From Trematomus loennbergii (taxonomy: Eukaryota > Chordata > Actinopteri > Perciformes > Nototheniidae): a stretch of DNA of 64,000 bases. The stretch spans positions 28,439,811-28,503,810 of the forward strand of contig JAAOOA010000006.1 of the NCBI GenBank assembly GCA_012861695.1. The letters are read 5' to 3'. The translations under genes and the position numbers were made by a program. Below, piece by piece: positions 1 to 10,640 of the stretch. Below the pieces are notes generated by a model. The model did no database searches, was not told where the DNA came from, and was given only the letters and a program-made list of their open reading frames with translations. Each line of letters begins with the position of its first letter. Position 1 is the stretch's first letter.

Positions 1-394
1 CAGATCATGCATTTTAGCCATGCCTCATTTCGCTCAATTTGAAAATGTTAGCTCTGTTTTTGCAAGGGCTGATTCTGTGAGAACAGCACCATCTAGAGGC
101 CTGGCATATGTACTACAGCGTCTCCAGCGCTTTCGAACGGCAATGGCTGTGCTGTCTCCTCCTGATTGGTGGAGTTGGCCCAATAGCCGTAGTGCCACGT
201 CCTGACGTCAGGACAGTGTTCAAATCTGGATCAGTTTTTATCAGATCCGTTGCAGCCCCTTTTTTAGAGATTTGGGTATGGAGGAAAATAGAGAGGGTTG
301 TGTTTTCTGACACTGGTGAGTTCCCTGGAACACCGGGGACACATATTCATGTATAAAAGACGTACAAAAGTGCATTTTGCATGATAGGTCCCCT
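1..394 (+). mobile_element. Kolobok/T2-like MITE, copy K1, short form, left end off window
   Basis: The right end is the inverted-repeat end GCATGATAGGTCCCCT followed by TTAA at 395-398, as in the two complete copies at 1434-2389 and 49276-50244. The left end lies outside the window. TTAA target sites with termini of the form TTAAAGGRR are known for the Kolobok/T2 group, so that superfamily is inferred. Compared with the other copies, about 430-470 bp of interior is missing between the GCTGATTCTGTGAGA block and the GGCATATGTACTACAGC block. No coding capacity is seen. It sits in the abcc12-like intron, 43 bp from the exon 7 donor. Confidence 0.75.
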
Positions 395-436
395 TTAAAT
401 AGAATTGTTTCTGTAGGACAAACTCAACATGCATAC

Positions 437-583
437 CTGCGATCTTCTTCTCAAAGAATCCTCCCAGGCGTACATCTTGATAAGTTTGATGCTGTTGAGA
501 ATCTCATTCATGGTGCGAACACGGCAGTCCGTTATCTGTATGCTTTTCCACCGGAATCTGTTAATGAGCCTGGCTAAGCCAAA
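437..583 (-). CDS. abcc12: abcc12-like coding exon 7 (one-base deletion)
   Basis: The acceptor is a CTTCCAG ending at 584; the donor GTATGC starts at 436. The frame reads FGLARLINRF near the start, then TDCRVRTMNEILNSIKLIKMYAWEDS. This is the conserved intracellular loop and coupling-helix region after TM4 of transmembrane domain 1. After the last serine the frame shifts: the family pattern continues only if the T-run (A-run 453-455 on the plus strand) were one base longer. Length is 147 nt, or 148 with that base, giving phase 0 to phase 1. Confidence 0.75.
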
Positions 584-3500
584 CTGGAAGCAGAAAAAAA
601 GCCAATATTAATATACTCTAAGTGACAATTAAAAATAAGCCAACAAAAAAGAAATGTTGTTAATTTAGGTTTGCACAAGTCAAAAAGAATACCTCATAAG
701 TATGAGTAGAGAGAGCTCTAAAGAAATTACAACTTGTAGCTAATTAAAAATAGGTAACTTCGCTACCAAAGACTCTGAAACATTGTTATTCCTATTGAAA
801 TAGCACCTACTGTACCATTAACACAGTATTGGTGAGGATGACAGTAAACACAAAAAAATATCGTTGTATAATATGCTAATAGAAAAACCTTTTGCCAGAC
901 CTCTGGCCACACATAAGTCACAATCTTAACTGATCGAAATCGAAATGAACACTCTTATGAAAATTAGTCTGTTTGAGGTTCTTGTGCAGCACACACCTGT
1001 ATTGGGATGAAGATGAGGTAGGTGCCGACTCCAGTCAGTGCGCTGTAGCCCAGAATGTAGCAGGCATACACAACACAAATGATGAAGAGCACCGGGGAGG
1101 CAAGCATGAAGCTCGCGAACAAACACTGCATCAAATAGTTTGTGGCCATCGTTGGTCAAAACACTTATCATCTGCACGAGAGAGGGAGAGGAGAGGCTGT
1201 TATCCACATTTGCATTACCAGGGCAAGTTTATAATGGTCAGAGTAGGAGAGTCAAACATAGTTATGACGATGATACAAAAAGTAGGATTTAAACTAAATT
1301 AGGCGGAAAACCGGTAGAAGATCCTATCCTATTGAATAAAATGTTTGATAACAAATATAGGAAAAGTACAGAAGGATGCTTTGGTGGAAAGATTTTATGA
1401 AAAACTCCACATGCCATGAAATCATTTACTTAAAAGGAAACCTATCATGCTATATTTAAATGATATATTGTAGGGCCATACCTATATAAGGTATATTTAT
1501 ACGTTTCTGTTTTCAAAATACCAAACAGATCATGCATTTTAGCCATGCCTCATTTCGCTCTATGTGCTGTTTGCTGTCTACGGGTCTGATTCTGCTGACC
1601 ACGCCCCCCTGCAGGAGAGGTGAGCCGTGCTCTGATCAGCTGCTGGGCTGTCAGAAGAGGGGGAGAAAAAGAGATCTCCGTCCTCGTGTTTTATTATATA
1701 GTCGTTATTCATTTGTTTTAAAGCTCAATAAATAACAAAGAAGACCTTTGACCGGCACTTTTCTAATTTTGTCCAGAAGATTTAAACTTTAACGGACATC
1801 TTGACCGGCGAAAGAAACTGAAACTGAAACTCTGCCGCACGGTCCCCTCGTTCCTTGGAAGAGGCGGAGAGGTGGGTGTTTGTCATCTGCTGGTGGACTA
1901 ACCGGAGAGAATTACAGTGCTTGCCTCGACGGGGAGGGATTGCATTGAATTAAAGCAGGGGAGCAAACGCTTGCCTCGGGGAGGGAGAAAAAAAGCCACA
2001 GCGGAGAATAAACAGAAGGGTAACCATGGTAACCAAGTCTCCTTCGCTGCTTTTGTGGCAGACTACAGCGCCACGTACAGGCTGGCATATGTACTACAGC
2101 GTCTACAGCGCTTTCGAGCGGCAATGGCCGGCCGTCGCCCAACCCCACATTCCCCTGATAGGGGAGAGTTGGCCCAATAGCCGTAGCGCCACTTCTGTGA
2201 CGTCAGTGAAGTGTTCAAATCTGGATCAGTCTGTATCAGATCCATTGCAGCCCCTTTTTTAGAGATTTGGGTATGGAGGAAAATAGAGAGGGTTGTGTTT
2301 TCTGACACTTGGTGAGTTCCTGGAACACCGGGGACACGTATTCATGTATACAAGACGTACAAAAGTGCATTTTGCATGATAGGTCCCCTTTAAATAACAA
2401 AAAAATCTTGGAGCAAAATTATAACATCGTAATAGATTCTCCCCATGTGACTTCCCAGGTAAGGACATTGTATTTGTGTATGTCTGTAGGCAGTATTTTC
2501 CGAATGATTGCGCTATACAAATAGTTTGACACAGAAATTCCATCTGTTAAAAACCTTTACTGCTATTATGTCACAAAAAGTCTCCTACCAGTTTGTTACA
2601 TTTCTTAATAACTTCCCAGGATTGTATTATCTCCAACCAAAAGTACACGTAGGCTAACTAGTATATAAATCTGTGATTAACATTAGCCTAAATCAAATCA
2701 AGTTTTATTTATATAGCACATTTATAAACGATTTTTGGTCGAGCCAAAGTGCTGTACAAATAATAAAAATACCCTACAATAAAGACATTTTACAGCAAAT
2801 ACAACAGCACAGTTTGTTCAGAATATCAGTATGATACATGGGGGCAAACTAACTCTGATTGATTGAATATTACAAAAATGTTGATAATACTGCTGAAGTT
2901 TTTGTTCCTACTGAAGAAAGAACACAGTAATTGGTAAAAACTGTTTGGTCTCTTTTTAAATGACCAGCCCAACCAACAAGGCTGTGTTGGAGTTGTGCTT
3001 TGTACGCTCAACTCATCTAAAACACTGCCATATAGATACAGAGAACTACTACATTAATAATAAACTCTTTACACAGTTACCTACGGCACACGCTGCCCCA
3101 AAGATATAAACAATGATTGTGTCGATCCTATCAATAGGAACGTAGGAATGAAATATATGCATGTAACTCAGCCATTACCTCTCCCGTTGAAATGCCGCTG
3201 TGCCCCCGCAGAGAGATGACTTTCTGAAAGGCTAACGTAGAGAAGGCCCCCTTCAGTCTGACTGCAGTGCGCAAATTCAGGGCCCACAGCGTGGATATGA
3301 AGAAGCTTTGAAGAACTCGGAGGTGAACAGAGCGAAGCAAAGACCAATCCCATAGAGTACTGGGTGTTTCTCTGGGGCCTCGGTGTAGTTCAGGATCGCA
3401 TAGATCAAGACAGCCTGAGAGGACAGACAGGGTAAGTAACAGTGAATAAGAGCATGAAAAAGAAACTATTCTAGGTAATACACTGACTGTGGATAAGTAC

Positions 3501-6500
3501 CTCTTAATCAAACTTTCTCTTTAAAATGCCTTTTAGCTGGACATTTTAAATTCTAAGCACCTCAACCTTCATCGAATATTTTATGGAAGGTAAAAAAATA
3601 GATTTACTCAAGAACTGTACTTAATGTGTTTCCGTATCCTAGGGAAAGTCATTTCACAGGCTGTGTCCATGAGTAACATGGGTGTGATATTCTGTAAAAT
3701 GGCGGTGTAGTATGGGTGGAATATTGGTGTAATATGGGCCAAATAACATTGTAATATGAGTGTAGCCTGGGTGTATTAATGTGTAATAAGCGTGTGGTTA
3801 CAGAGGAGTAAAGGTAGTAATGGTGTAATGTTGAAAAAACAAAAATAAAATCAGTTTCTTTTCTAAATATGTATATGTAAATACATGTTTAAGGCGTTAA
3901 GCACAATTTTGAGGTACTTTATTGTTGAGCTTTTGTTTTTCTGAACTTTAATGTCAGAGGAATTTGGACTTACTAATTATTAAACTCTGGCAGCTGAAGT
4001 TACTTTTTTATTTTCAGCTTTTTAAGATTAAACCAATGATTTCTTAAAATTGTTTGTCATGTGTGACACACCATACTTCTCATGTTTAAGATGTCTATGT
4101 GTTGCTAGCATGACCACTTTCCAAACTTTTCACATTTTATATAATCTTTACGGCTCAATAAGCCAACATTTGACAAATTATACTCAATCCACAGATAATA
4201 CTTGGTAAATTTGTAATGACTTTACTTCTAGTGGAGTATTTTTTACAGTGTTCACTGGTATTTGTATTTAAGAAGAAGATCGGAGCTTTTTCCAACACAT
4301 TAACAATTAGAGTAATGTTAGGGAAAACTCCAAAGAAGGCGACAATGGCTAATAGAGGAGGCACTGGTACTGCTCATATTTAAAATGTAAAGAAAATTAC
4401 CGGGCCAATAAACGCTGCTATCATGGCAAGGATGCCGACAGTGACAGACAGAATCAGCCTGGTTCTTTGAAAGCGGAGGACAACTCGGATCAAAGAGGCC
4501 TTCTCCAGGCCCACCTTGGCCACTTCTTCCTCCCAGAGTCTCTGGAGCCTGAGCACAATGCAAACAATCAGCCTTGTTGATTCTATACCAAGTTAAAACA
4601 GTTGTGGAACACTCAACGTAGTGTAGGTTCCCTGTTATTTTGGAGAGACACTTCAGACAAAAACATTGATCAAATTTGGAGTTTGGTCTTTTCTGATTCC
4701 AAAACATTCTGGACACAAATGAGTGTTTATTTTACAAACTTTGTCCATTTGTGCCTTGAAATGTCCTCAGATAATGAATTATTTGGATATATAAACATCA
4801 TATTTAATTGTAATCCAAAACAATGGTGATATCTGATATATATATTCACACGTTACCCTATCTACATGAAGTGTCTCCCCTCCCCCAACCCCCAACCAGC
4901 AAGAAGAGTGTCTGACCTTTCTCCGCTGCTGTGGGCTACATCCAAAGGAGACAGCTTGAGAGAGCTCATATCCAGCTTATTCCTGAACAAGGCCCACATC
5001 ATGGGGTCAACCAGACGAAGGTCGTGAAGGAGAAGAAGCCTGCATTGTCTATAGGGTGGGACCTGCACATTGAAACACCATCCATGAGGAAATGGGTTAA
5101 AATATGTAGAACTGCATGGCCAACTGAACTAGCCCACTACTGTATTTGTACCGTATATCCTCTATTGGATTATTAAATCATACTGTAATTTGTTTGGTGA
5201 AAGTAAACAATGATGTCATTCACTTCTGTAATGGCATCCAAGGTTTTTGATGCCACTATAGAGCGGGGTTGACGACACGCAATCCAGAGCAATAAGCAGC
5301 CGAAGGTTTTCAGTCAAAAAATGTAATTTATTAACAAAAAAGGTATTGACTTAAATTGTCTCAAAATAACAAATCTAACTAATAATTTCGGCGATATACT
5401 TTCCTATATAAACTATACTTTGCAGTCCAATTTGCAACACACATTTTTGTATACCTTATTTTGAAGGAGTTACTCATCTGTCCACTTATCAGACACCATG
5501 CATAAATGGCAACTGTATAAAAGAAGTGGCTTTGGACTAGAGTTTTGACTGCTGACATTTTGTATTTTTGACTCGACATATAGTCACAAAAGGGTGGAGC
5601 TGAGTACAACCAAACAATAAAGACATTTTAAGGTGACCAACGTGTTAGAATTAACTTTTATGAACTGAAAACACAGAGAAAGGGTTGCCGTTATAAGATG
5701 AAAACAAAGAGAGCACAAAAACCTGAAACATACTCTGCTTTTCTGTATGTTTTCTTCTAAATGGTAACATAATTTACTAAGTGCAATAGCTGCCCACTGC
5801 TCCTACTACTAGGATGGGTTAAATGCGAGAACACATTTCACTGTGTGTGCTGTGTGCTCTGCATGTGTGACCATTATAGAGGGTTTCATCCCTCCCGATT
5901 CTTCTATCTCTCTATCCATCTATCTGTATTAAAGAGGATTTGAAACTAGTCATGAAGACCATAAACTCACCAGGAAAATGTTTACTGAGGTAATAAATCA
6001 AGTGAGAAGTTCGGTCATTTTCTCATAGACTTCTATACAATCGTTTCGTCATTTTTTTTTTGCACCATTGGTTAATTTAAGAGAGACAGCAGTTTAAGAC
6101 ACTTCACTTTTTAAACTCTGAGGTTACTAGTTGGTCAAACGTAGGGGCCATGAATAAAAGGTTAGCAAAAATGAATCAAACGATATATAAGAGCATCAAA
6201 ACAGGATGATGTAATCAAAAACACTGACTGGGAAGAGGACCAGCGGAAGGGCTTTAAGGTCTGCATGCTTTGGTTGTATTTTCCAAACAAGGTGGGGTGG
6301 GCTCTTTGTCTGTTGTCCACATCAGGATGTTCTGGACTGGAGGCTGAGGATTCATTGCTCCGTCGGAAACCATTTTCTGTCTTCAGAGTCATGGATACGA
6401 AGAGACAGAGAGAGAGAAACAGCGATGGTGGGGAGAGACAGACAGAAAGAGAGGGGACCTTTTGTCAATATTTCGGCTAAAAAGTCTCAGAAGGTGGATC

Positions 6501-6674
6501 AAACAAATCTGCCACACAAACACAGGATGCAGGAGAAACAATAGTAGAGGAAAAGGTCTCCGGCAAAGGAAGCAATATGTGAAGAGGCCAGGAGGGCTCT
6601 GTTTGTTTTATACTTACAGAAGAGCCTTTTCCAGCAGGCCTAATGTCCTTCTCCAGAGTATAGTCATTCTTCAT
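437..6674 (-). CDS. abcc12: ABCC11/12-type ABC transporter, 5' seven coding exons (gene span)
   Basis: Gene-level entry; exons are 6618-6674, 6241-6380, 4917-5062, 4401-4548, 3179-3414, 997-1171 and 437-583. ABCC proteins are ATP-driven membrane exporters with two transmembrane domains and two nucleotide-binding domains. Only the N-terminal cytoplasmic region and the first half of transmembrane domain 1 are present here, about 350 of a usual 1300-1400 residues; the rest lies beyond the left edge. Recognisable family signatures are the DNAG-F-S-F block, WEEEV.K.G.EKASL, RFQRTRLI, WALNLRTAVRLK and the TMNEILNSIKLIKMYAW block. These fit the ABCC11/ABCC12 branch better than ABCC5. All splice phases agree between exons. 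Four exons carry one single-base indel each (see the exon entries), so as written the gene does not translate. An assembly error is more likely than a pseudogene because splice sites and protein similarity are otherwise intact. Confidence 0.75.
584..996. other. abcc12-like intron 6, no features seen
   Basis: AT-rich intronic sequence between exons 6 and 7. I see only a pyrimidine tract next to the exon 7 acceptor and no repeat that I can place. Confidence 0.6.
997..1171 (-). CDS. abcc12: abcc12-like coding exon 6 (one-base insertion)
   Basis: The acceptor is TCGTGCAG just upstream of 1171; the donor GTGTGTG begins at 996. The first 16 codons read MISVLTNDGHKLFDAV, the conserved block following the GE dipeptide in ABCC proteins. 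A shifted frame then gives FASFMLASPVLFIICVVYAC and ends in YLIFIPIQ, two hydrophobic TM segments. The frame break lies at the A-run 1121-1123 and corresponds to one extra base. The exon is 175 nt, 174 without it, a whole number of codons that keeps phase 0 at both ends. Confidence 0.8.
1434..2389 (+). mobile_element. Kolobok/T2-like MITE, copy K2, complete (956 bp)
   Basis: TTAA at 1430-1433 and 2390-2393 flanks inverted ends that share the core ACCTATCATGC. The element lies in abcc12-like intron 5. The interior (about 1636-2105) contains a block also found in the differently ended MITEs at 25322-26284 and 44710-45674. No transposase is present; short open frames in it are not conserved between copies. 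Assignment to Kolobok/T2 rests on the TTAA target and the AAAGG-type terminus and is inferred. Confidence 0.8.
2694..2775 (+). repeat. Retroposon tail-like fragment (TTTATTTATATAGCAC type)
   Basis: It carries the TTTTATTTATATAGCAC motif followed by AAAGTGCTGTACAAATAA, a combination recurrent at fish retroposon 3' ends. A related fragment occurs at 28553-28625. The class is uncertain and no coding sequence is attached. Confidence 0.4.
3179..3414 (-). CDS. abcc12: abcc12-like coding exon 5 (one-base deletion)
   Basis: The acceptor CCTCTCAG ends at 3415 and the donor GTAATG starts at 3178. The frame opens with AVLIYAILNYTEAPEKHP, then the hydrophobic YGIGLCFALFTSEFF (TM2). It must shift near the A-run (T-run 3307-3309 on the plus strand) to continue as STLWALNLRTAVRLKGA and FQKVISLRGHSGISTGE. 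The WALN.RTAVRLK motif is typical of ABCC transmembrane domain 1. The 236 nt become 237 (79 codons) with one base restored, keeping phase 0 on both sides. Confidence 0.8.
3415..4400. other. abcc12-like intron 4, no features seen
   Basis: AT-rich intronic sequence. It contains a loosely repetitive stretch of short GTGTAATATGGG-like units around 3680-3830. No element ends or coding similarity are recognised. Confidence 0.5.
4401..4548 (-). CDS. abcc12: abcc12-like coding exon 4 (intact)
   Basis: The acceptor GTGCTCAG precedes 4548 and the donor GTAATT starts at 4400. The exon is 148 nt, entering in phase 2 and leaving in phase 0. It encodes LQRLWEEEVAKVGLEKASL followed by RVVLRFQRTRLI and a hydrophobic run ending in AFIGP. 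This is the linker and first transmembrane helix of domain 1 in ABCC11/12-type transporters. The frame is unbroken and joins exactly to exon 5 (GP then AVLIY). Confidence 0.85.
4917..5062 (-). CDS. abcc12: abcc12-like coding exon 3 (one-base deletion)
   Basis: The acceptor TGTGCAG precedes 5062 and the donor GTCAGA starts at 4916. The entering frame reads SHPIDNAGFFSFTTFVWLTP, the conserved DNAG-F-S-F block at the start of ABCC transmembrane regions. The frame must then shift at the C-run (G-run 5003-5006 on the plus strand) to continue as MMWALFRNKLDMSSL and end in SSGER. The missing base lies in a homopolymer. It ends in phase 2, matching exon 4. Confidence 0.8.
5063..6240. other. abcc12-like intron 2, no secure features
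   Basis: This interval (the intron between exons 2 and 3) is AT-rich. The stretch at about 5250-5640 resembles the R-U5 part of an LTR on the minus strand (a TTAATAAATTACA polyadenylation-like site), but I could not find matching ends or a target duplication. Nothing else is recognised. Confidence 0.4.
6241..6380 (-). CDS. abcc12: abcc12-like coding exon 2
   Basis: The exon follows a long pyrimidine tract and a GAAG acceptor, and is in frame with exon 1 (phase 0). It encodes a hydrophilic stretch starting TENGFRRSNESS and ending FGKYNQSMQTLKPFR. This resembles the Lys-Tyr...Leu-Lys-Pro segment that precedes the DNAG block in ABCC5/11/12 proteins. The donor GTCCTC is weak, but phase 2 matches exon 3 exactly. 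An ATG at 6390-6392 is in frame and could be read as the start if exon 1 were not used. I prefer the exon 1 start because of its strong donor. Confidence 0.65.
6618..6674 (-). CDS. abcc12: abcc12-like coding exon 1 with start codon
   Basis: The ATG at 6672-6674 opens 19 codons, MKNDYTLEKDIRPAGKGSS, ending at a consensus donor GTAAGT (6612-6617). Its composition and position resemble the short MK-D...K-I-P start of the ABCC5-type family. Phase 0 agrees with exon 2. The 5' UTR and promoter could not be placed. Confidence 0.65.
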
Positions 6675-7299
6675 TTTTCCCTGTTTTGAGGGCAGTAAGC
6701 ATGTAAAGTCACCAGAAACATTGCTAGCCTAAAATATTTCTAAAAGCATTAATGCTGGTAACAGAAATTATATCCACCTAATGACCAACAATAACGCACA
6801 GCATAGGAGCTACAGGGGGCAGGATCAGTTGAACAAGATTCAACAATGGCGGGCTAATATACCTCTGTTAAGCTAAGGGAAGTATCTGTATTTAGAGACA
6901 GCACAAATCTCACCACAGAAAGTATCTATGGATTTACTAACTACTGTTGCCTTGACCTATGACGATGGTTATGCTGTGCAAATATACAAACACCCTGCTA
7001 ATACGTCCTGCTAGCTGTAGCACACAGAGGTGAAGAAGTATACGTTGAGTTGGCAGATAACATTAGCTGCACACAAATGCTGCCACTATTTAAACAGAGG
7101 TAGGTTTGATAGCGCTACGTTCTGATAGTGATCCATGTAATGAAGGTATTTGTTGACTATGAAACCGTAACGTATACTATAGGCTGATTTTTGGAGTTGC
7201 TGAACAACATTTTATTGTAGCAGTATCTATTTATGAGACTTTTAGTGAACTGCCAAAAGCACATACCACATTTACCAAAGTTCAATACCTAAATAAAAT

Positions 7300-7528
7300 G
7301 TTGAGTTATTCGTACTTTACATGAGTATTTTCAGTTTATGTTACTTTGTAGCACACTTCTAATCGACTACATTTTGGATGCCAATATTTTACTTTTTACT
7401 TACTCCACATCATTTATCTAAACATTAAACTTTTTAAAGCAGGACTCTTACTTCAGTATTTTACTATTTAGCAATGTTACTTAAAAAAAACTAAAGAATC
7501 TGAGTCCAGTATACTTCTTCCACCACTG
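7300..7528 (+). repeat. hAT-like dispersed repeat fragment (right end)
   Basis: The stretch ends in CTTCTTCCACCACTG, the complement of the CAGTGGTGGAAG terminus of common fish hAT-derived repeats. It carries the ACTTTTTACTTACTCCAC block seen in such repeats. The minisatellite at 21416-21910 contains a related TACTTTTACTCCACTAC motif. The left end and an 8-bp duplication were not found, so it is probably truncated. Confidence 0.45.
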
Positions 7529-9986
7529 CTCAATAGTACAGCGACCAATCATTTGGCTACAGGCCATGAGCATTTCGAACTCTGCAGTTCATCACTTTAC
7601 CTTTACAAGGCACTTCAAAACAAAGAGCAGGTCAATAACCTCGGCTGATTTAATCGCCTTAAAATAATGTCAACATTTATTTGAAAGTCTTTGTTTAGTG
7701 ACATTATCAATTTAAACTATTTTGTTTATCTCTTGAAGCAATTTCTTTAATATTGAGTTCTTTATAGATGCATCTCTTTTATGTTGCTCTTTTAATCTGT
7801 GTTTTTTTTTTACTAACTGTATAGCCCCAGTCTACCTCTGTGTATAATACATGCTTCACAAATAAAGCAGCCTTTACCTTTTTACAATTTATATTCATTT
7901 TATATTTTACTCCTTTATTTAAAATGTGCACTATTTTATGTCTTATATTCCCTTTTTGTATTTGCATTTTCTATTTATAATTTATCAAGTATTTTTTTAA
8001 AGATAGTTAAGAATGCTTCTGTATATTTCTTGTGAATTAATAACGAAGACAAAAAGCACATGTCTCTGATGCAATTGTGTCAATGAATTACAGAGCCCCC
8101 CCCCCCCATAAACACTGTGTCAAAGTTCCCACAGCAAATGAAATGCATTTTCATGAAGATGAGTCCGTGTGACCATTGCACAGTAAAACCCACAACATGC
8201 TGATGATACTGAATCCCTTACAAACAGGAAACATTTCTAAAGGGTTTCTGATCAGGTGTAACAGCTGTGTGTGTTAGATTTATGTCACACCTAAACGCAC
8301 CAATCTTAAACACACAAGCCACAGACAGTACTATTTATACTGTAGGGATGTGTAGGGGTCACAGCTTTTTTTAGTCCTGAGAAGACTGTCAAGACTCTAG
8401 ACTATCAACGGTCGAGTGAAGGCAGAGGTGTCTTAATACTTTTAGTCAGGGAATAAAGTCCAGTGAACACTTGAAAACAAGTTCAAATTGAAGAGTACAT
8501 CTGTTAGGGACATTTCTTTAGAACACATTACTGTGCATTTTCAAATATTAAATCCCACTCCAGAAATACTTAACTCCATGTTGATCAAATATTTCATCAC
8601 TATATTTGGAACACATGACGTCCACATATATACAGATGATACTACTTTATACTATTAGATAATTAGGTCAATGATGAAATAATAAAAATAGTTAAAGCAC
8701 ATTACTGTTTTTTTTTTCCACCAAACAATCACTTTTTTTAAATACAGGTGAAAACATATCATTCACACCAAGTGTTTTGTTAATATTAAGCTAATTTAGC
8801 CTCCAAAAGAAAACAATTATACTATTTATAATAACGATTTAGTACTAAACTAGCTACTGTTGCATGATGGGTGACTACTGTTAGGGCTATATTTCCCCCA
8901 AGTGCCTTTTTTGTATTTGTTTACAGTCCAGGAAACTCCATTTATTTGTAAACCACAATTTACAACTGGGCTAAATATATTTACATTGTAATATTTAGTT
9001 CCCAGTGTTTTAACCAATGGCTCTCCATGTACTAATCCTTCATTGTTTTCATACCTGTCGCACAACATATTGGCAAAGAGGACTTTCTACAACCCAAAAA
9101 CAGGCAAGATCATCAAATATAAAGTAAACCCGTTAAGATATTTGACAAAATCAAGCTTTTGCGGCAATGCACACATCTAAAGCCTACATTGATATCAGCT
9201 AACTAAATTACAAAACACACTAAACAACTAAAAAGTGTTTCTCACTAATTATACCTGAGTCTAGTGAAAGTATAGAGTAGCAGACCGTACCTCTGTGTGG
9301 AGAAGGGAGACCCTCGGCAGCTTGTTGAGACTGGACCTAAAACGAACACTGCAGCAACATGTTACCCTTTGTTACATAAGTGGCTTTTTATGTGATCAAA
9401 GGTCTGCCTGTTCAGAGGTAAACTTCCCTTTTAACGTTGGAGGACAATGCAGGTAACCTGCCAACACCACTTCAAGTCAGCAAAATTATTCTTAGTGATT
9501 AAGACGAGTGGGGTGATATTTGTTGAAATCCTAATAATATAAAACAAATAAAAGTGCACAAGCATTCCATTTGATGTCATTTCATGGACCCTCTCTAGCC
9601 AGCCCAGTGTACACACGGTCTATAGGGGGGTCAACAGACACTTTTATGTCTAATTTGGAAAATCTACAATGGTGTGTGTTTTATTAGGTGAAAAATATGC
9701 TGTCCTATAACTTTAGAAGTGGTAGATTATTCCTTACAGATGGGCATACACTTAAGATTTTTATTTTTTGTTTAATTCCTACTGTACTTACTGTAACTGT
9801 TCGTTTGCAATATCAAGCCAAAGTTTATGCTTAATGTGCAGGTAGAAAGAAGGATATAAAACGGTTCTAACCAAGGCTCAGTCCTCCGTGCAGCGGGCCG
9901 GGGTTCCACTCTGACCCGTGGTCCTTTGCTGCATGTCATCCTGTTTCTGTCCTCCATGCCTGATCTTTGGCTATACCTTTAAAGAT

Positions 9987-10015
9987 AACAAGAACAACAA
10001 CAACAACAACAACAA
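9987..10015 (+). repeat. AAC microsatellite
   Basis: About seven to eight near-perfect ACA/AAC trinucleotides. Confidence 0.85.
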
Positions 10016-10069
10016 GGCCCATGATTGGCCACATTAGCGTTGAAGACGGCGAGGTGAACCTGACAGGTT

Positions 10070-10115
10070 AGGGGTGTCAAACTCCTTTTAGTCCAGGGGC
10101 CACATATAGTATAAT
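10070..10115 (+). mobile_element. hAT terminal fragment
   Basis: The motif AGGGGTGTCAAACTC followed shortly by CCAGGGGCCACAT resembles hAT (Charlie-group) ends. No partner end was located. Confidence 0.4.
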
Positions 10116-10206
10116 AACATATAAATAACGACAACTGCAAAATAGTACATTCTGAAAATTCTCACATTCAATTAACCAACAAATGAATTATTTGACATTA
10201 ATTTCC

Positions 10207-10640
10207 ACATTGTTAGGTAATGTGGAAAGGGTAGACCCAAATGCAGACTTCAAAAAGGAAAAAGGTCTATAAACAAAAGGCGAGCTTTATTCCAAAGCCG
10301 ATGAGCACAAACACAAGGCATGAAAAACATAGGGTACAAGGTAGCGAATACAAACAAAACTGACCGTGACTGACATGGAGAGAGACAGGAAAAACCAACA
10401 ATGAACCGACAAGGCACACAGGGGAAGACAAAGACAAGACTAAATACAGAGAGGGGTAATCACAAGACAAGACACAGCTGGGTAAGGGAGGCAGAAACAC
10501 ACAAGAAACAGCTGAACACAATCAGACAATCAGACACACAGGGAAACTAACGACTGGAAGAAGGAACAGAGAAGACACAAGGAGGAAAACATAGGTGGAA
10601 AATGAAAACATAAATACAAAACCGTAACACACATAATGTG
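10207..10640 (+). repeat. Unclassified purine-rich dispersed repeat
   Basis: It begins near AGACCCAAATGCAGAC and continues as a strongly A/G-rich, T-poor stretch with repeated AAGACAAGAC, CACAGCTGGGTAA and CAATCAGACA blocks. Fish genomes contain many repeats of this style, but I cannot name the family or set the ends. The antisense open frames across it follow from the biased composition and are not genes. Confidence 0.35.

Noticed and set aside
5250..5640. Possible solo LTR in abcc12-like intron 2
   Set aside because: There is a polyadenylation-like site and LTR-like composition, but no matching TG...CA ends or target duplication were found.
9297..9342. Possible 5' non-coding exon upstream of the abcc12-like gene (GAG then GTACGG donor on the minus strand)
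   Set aside because: One donor-like and one acceptor-like site is too little evidence without transcript data.
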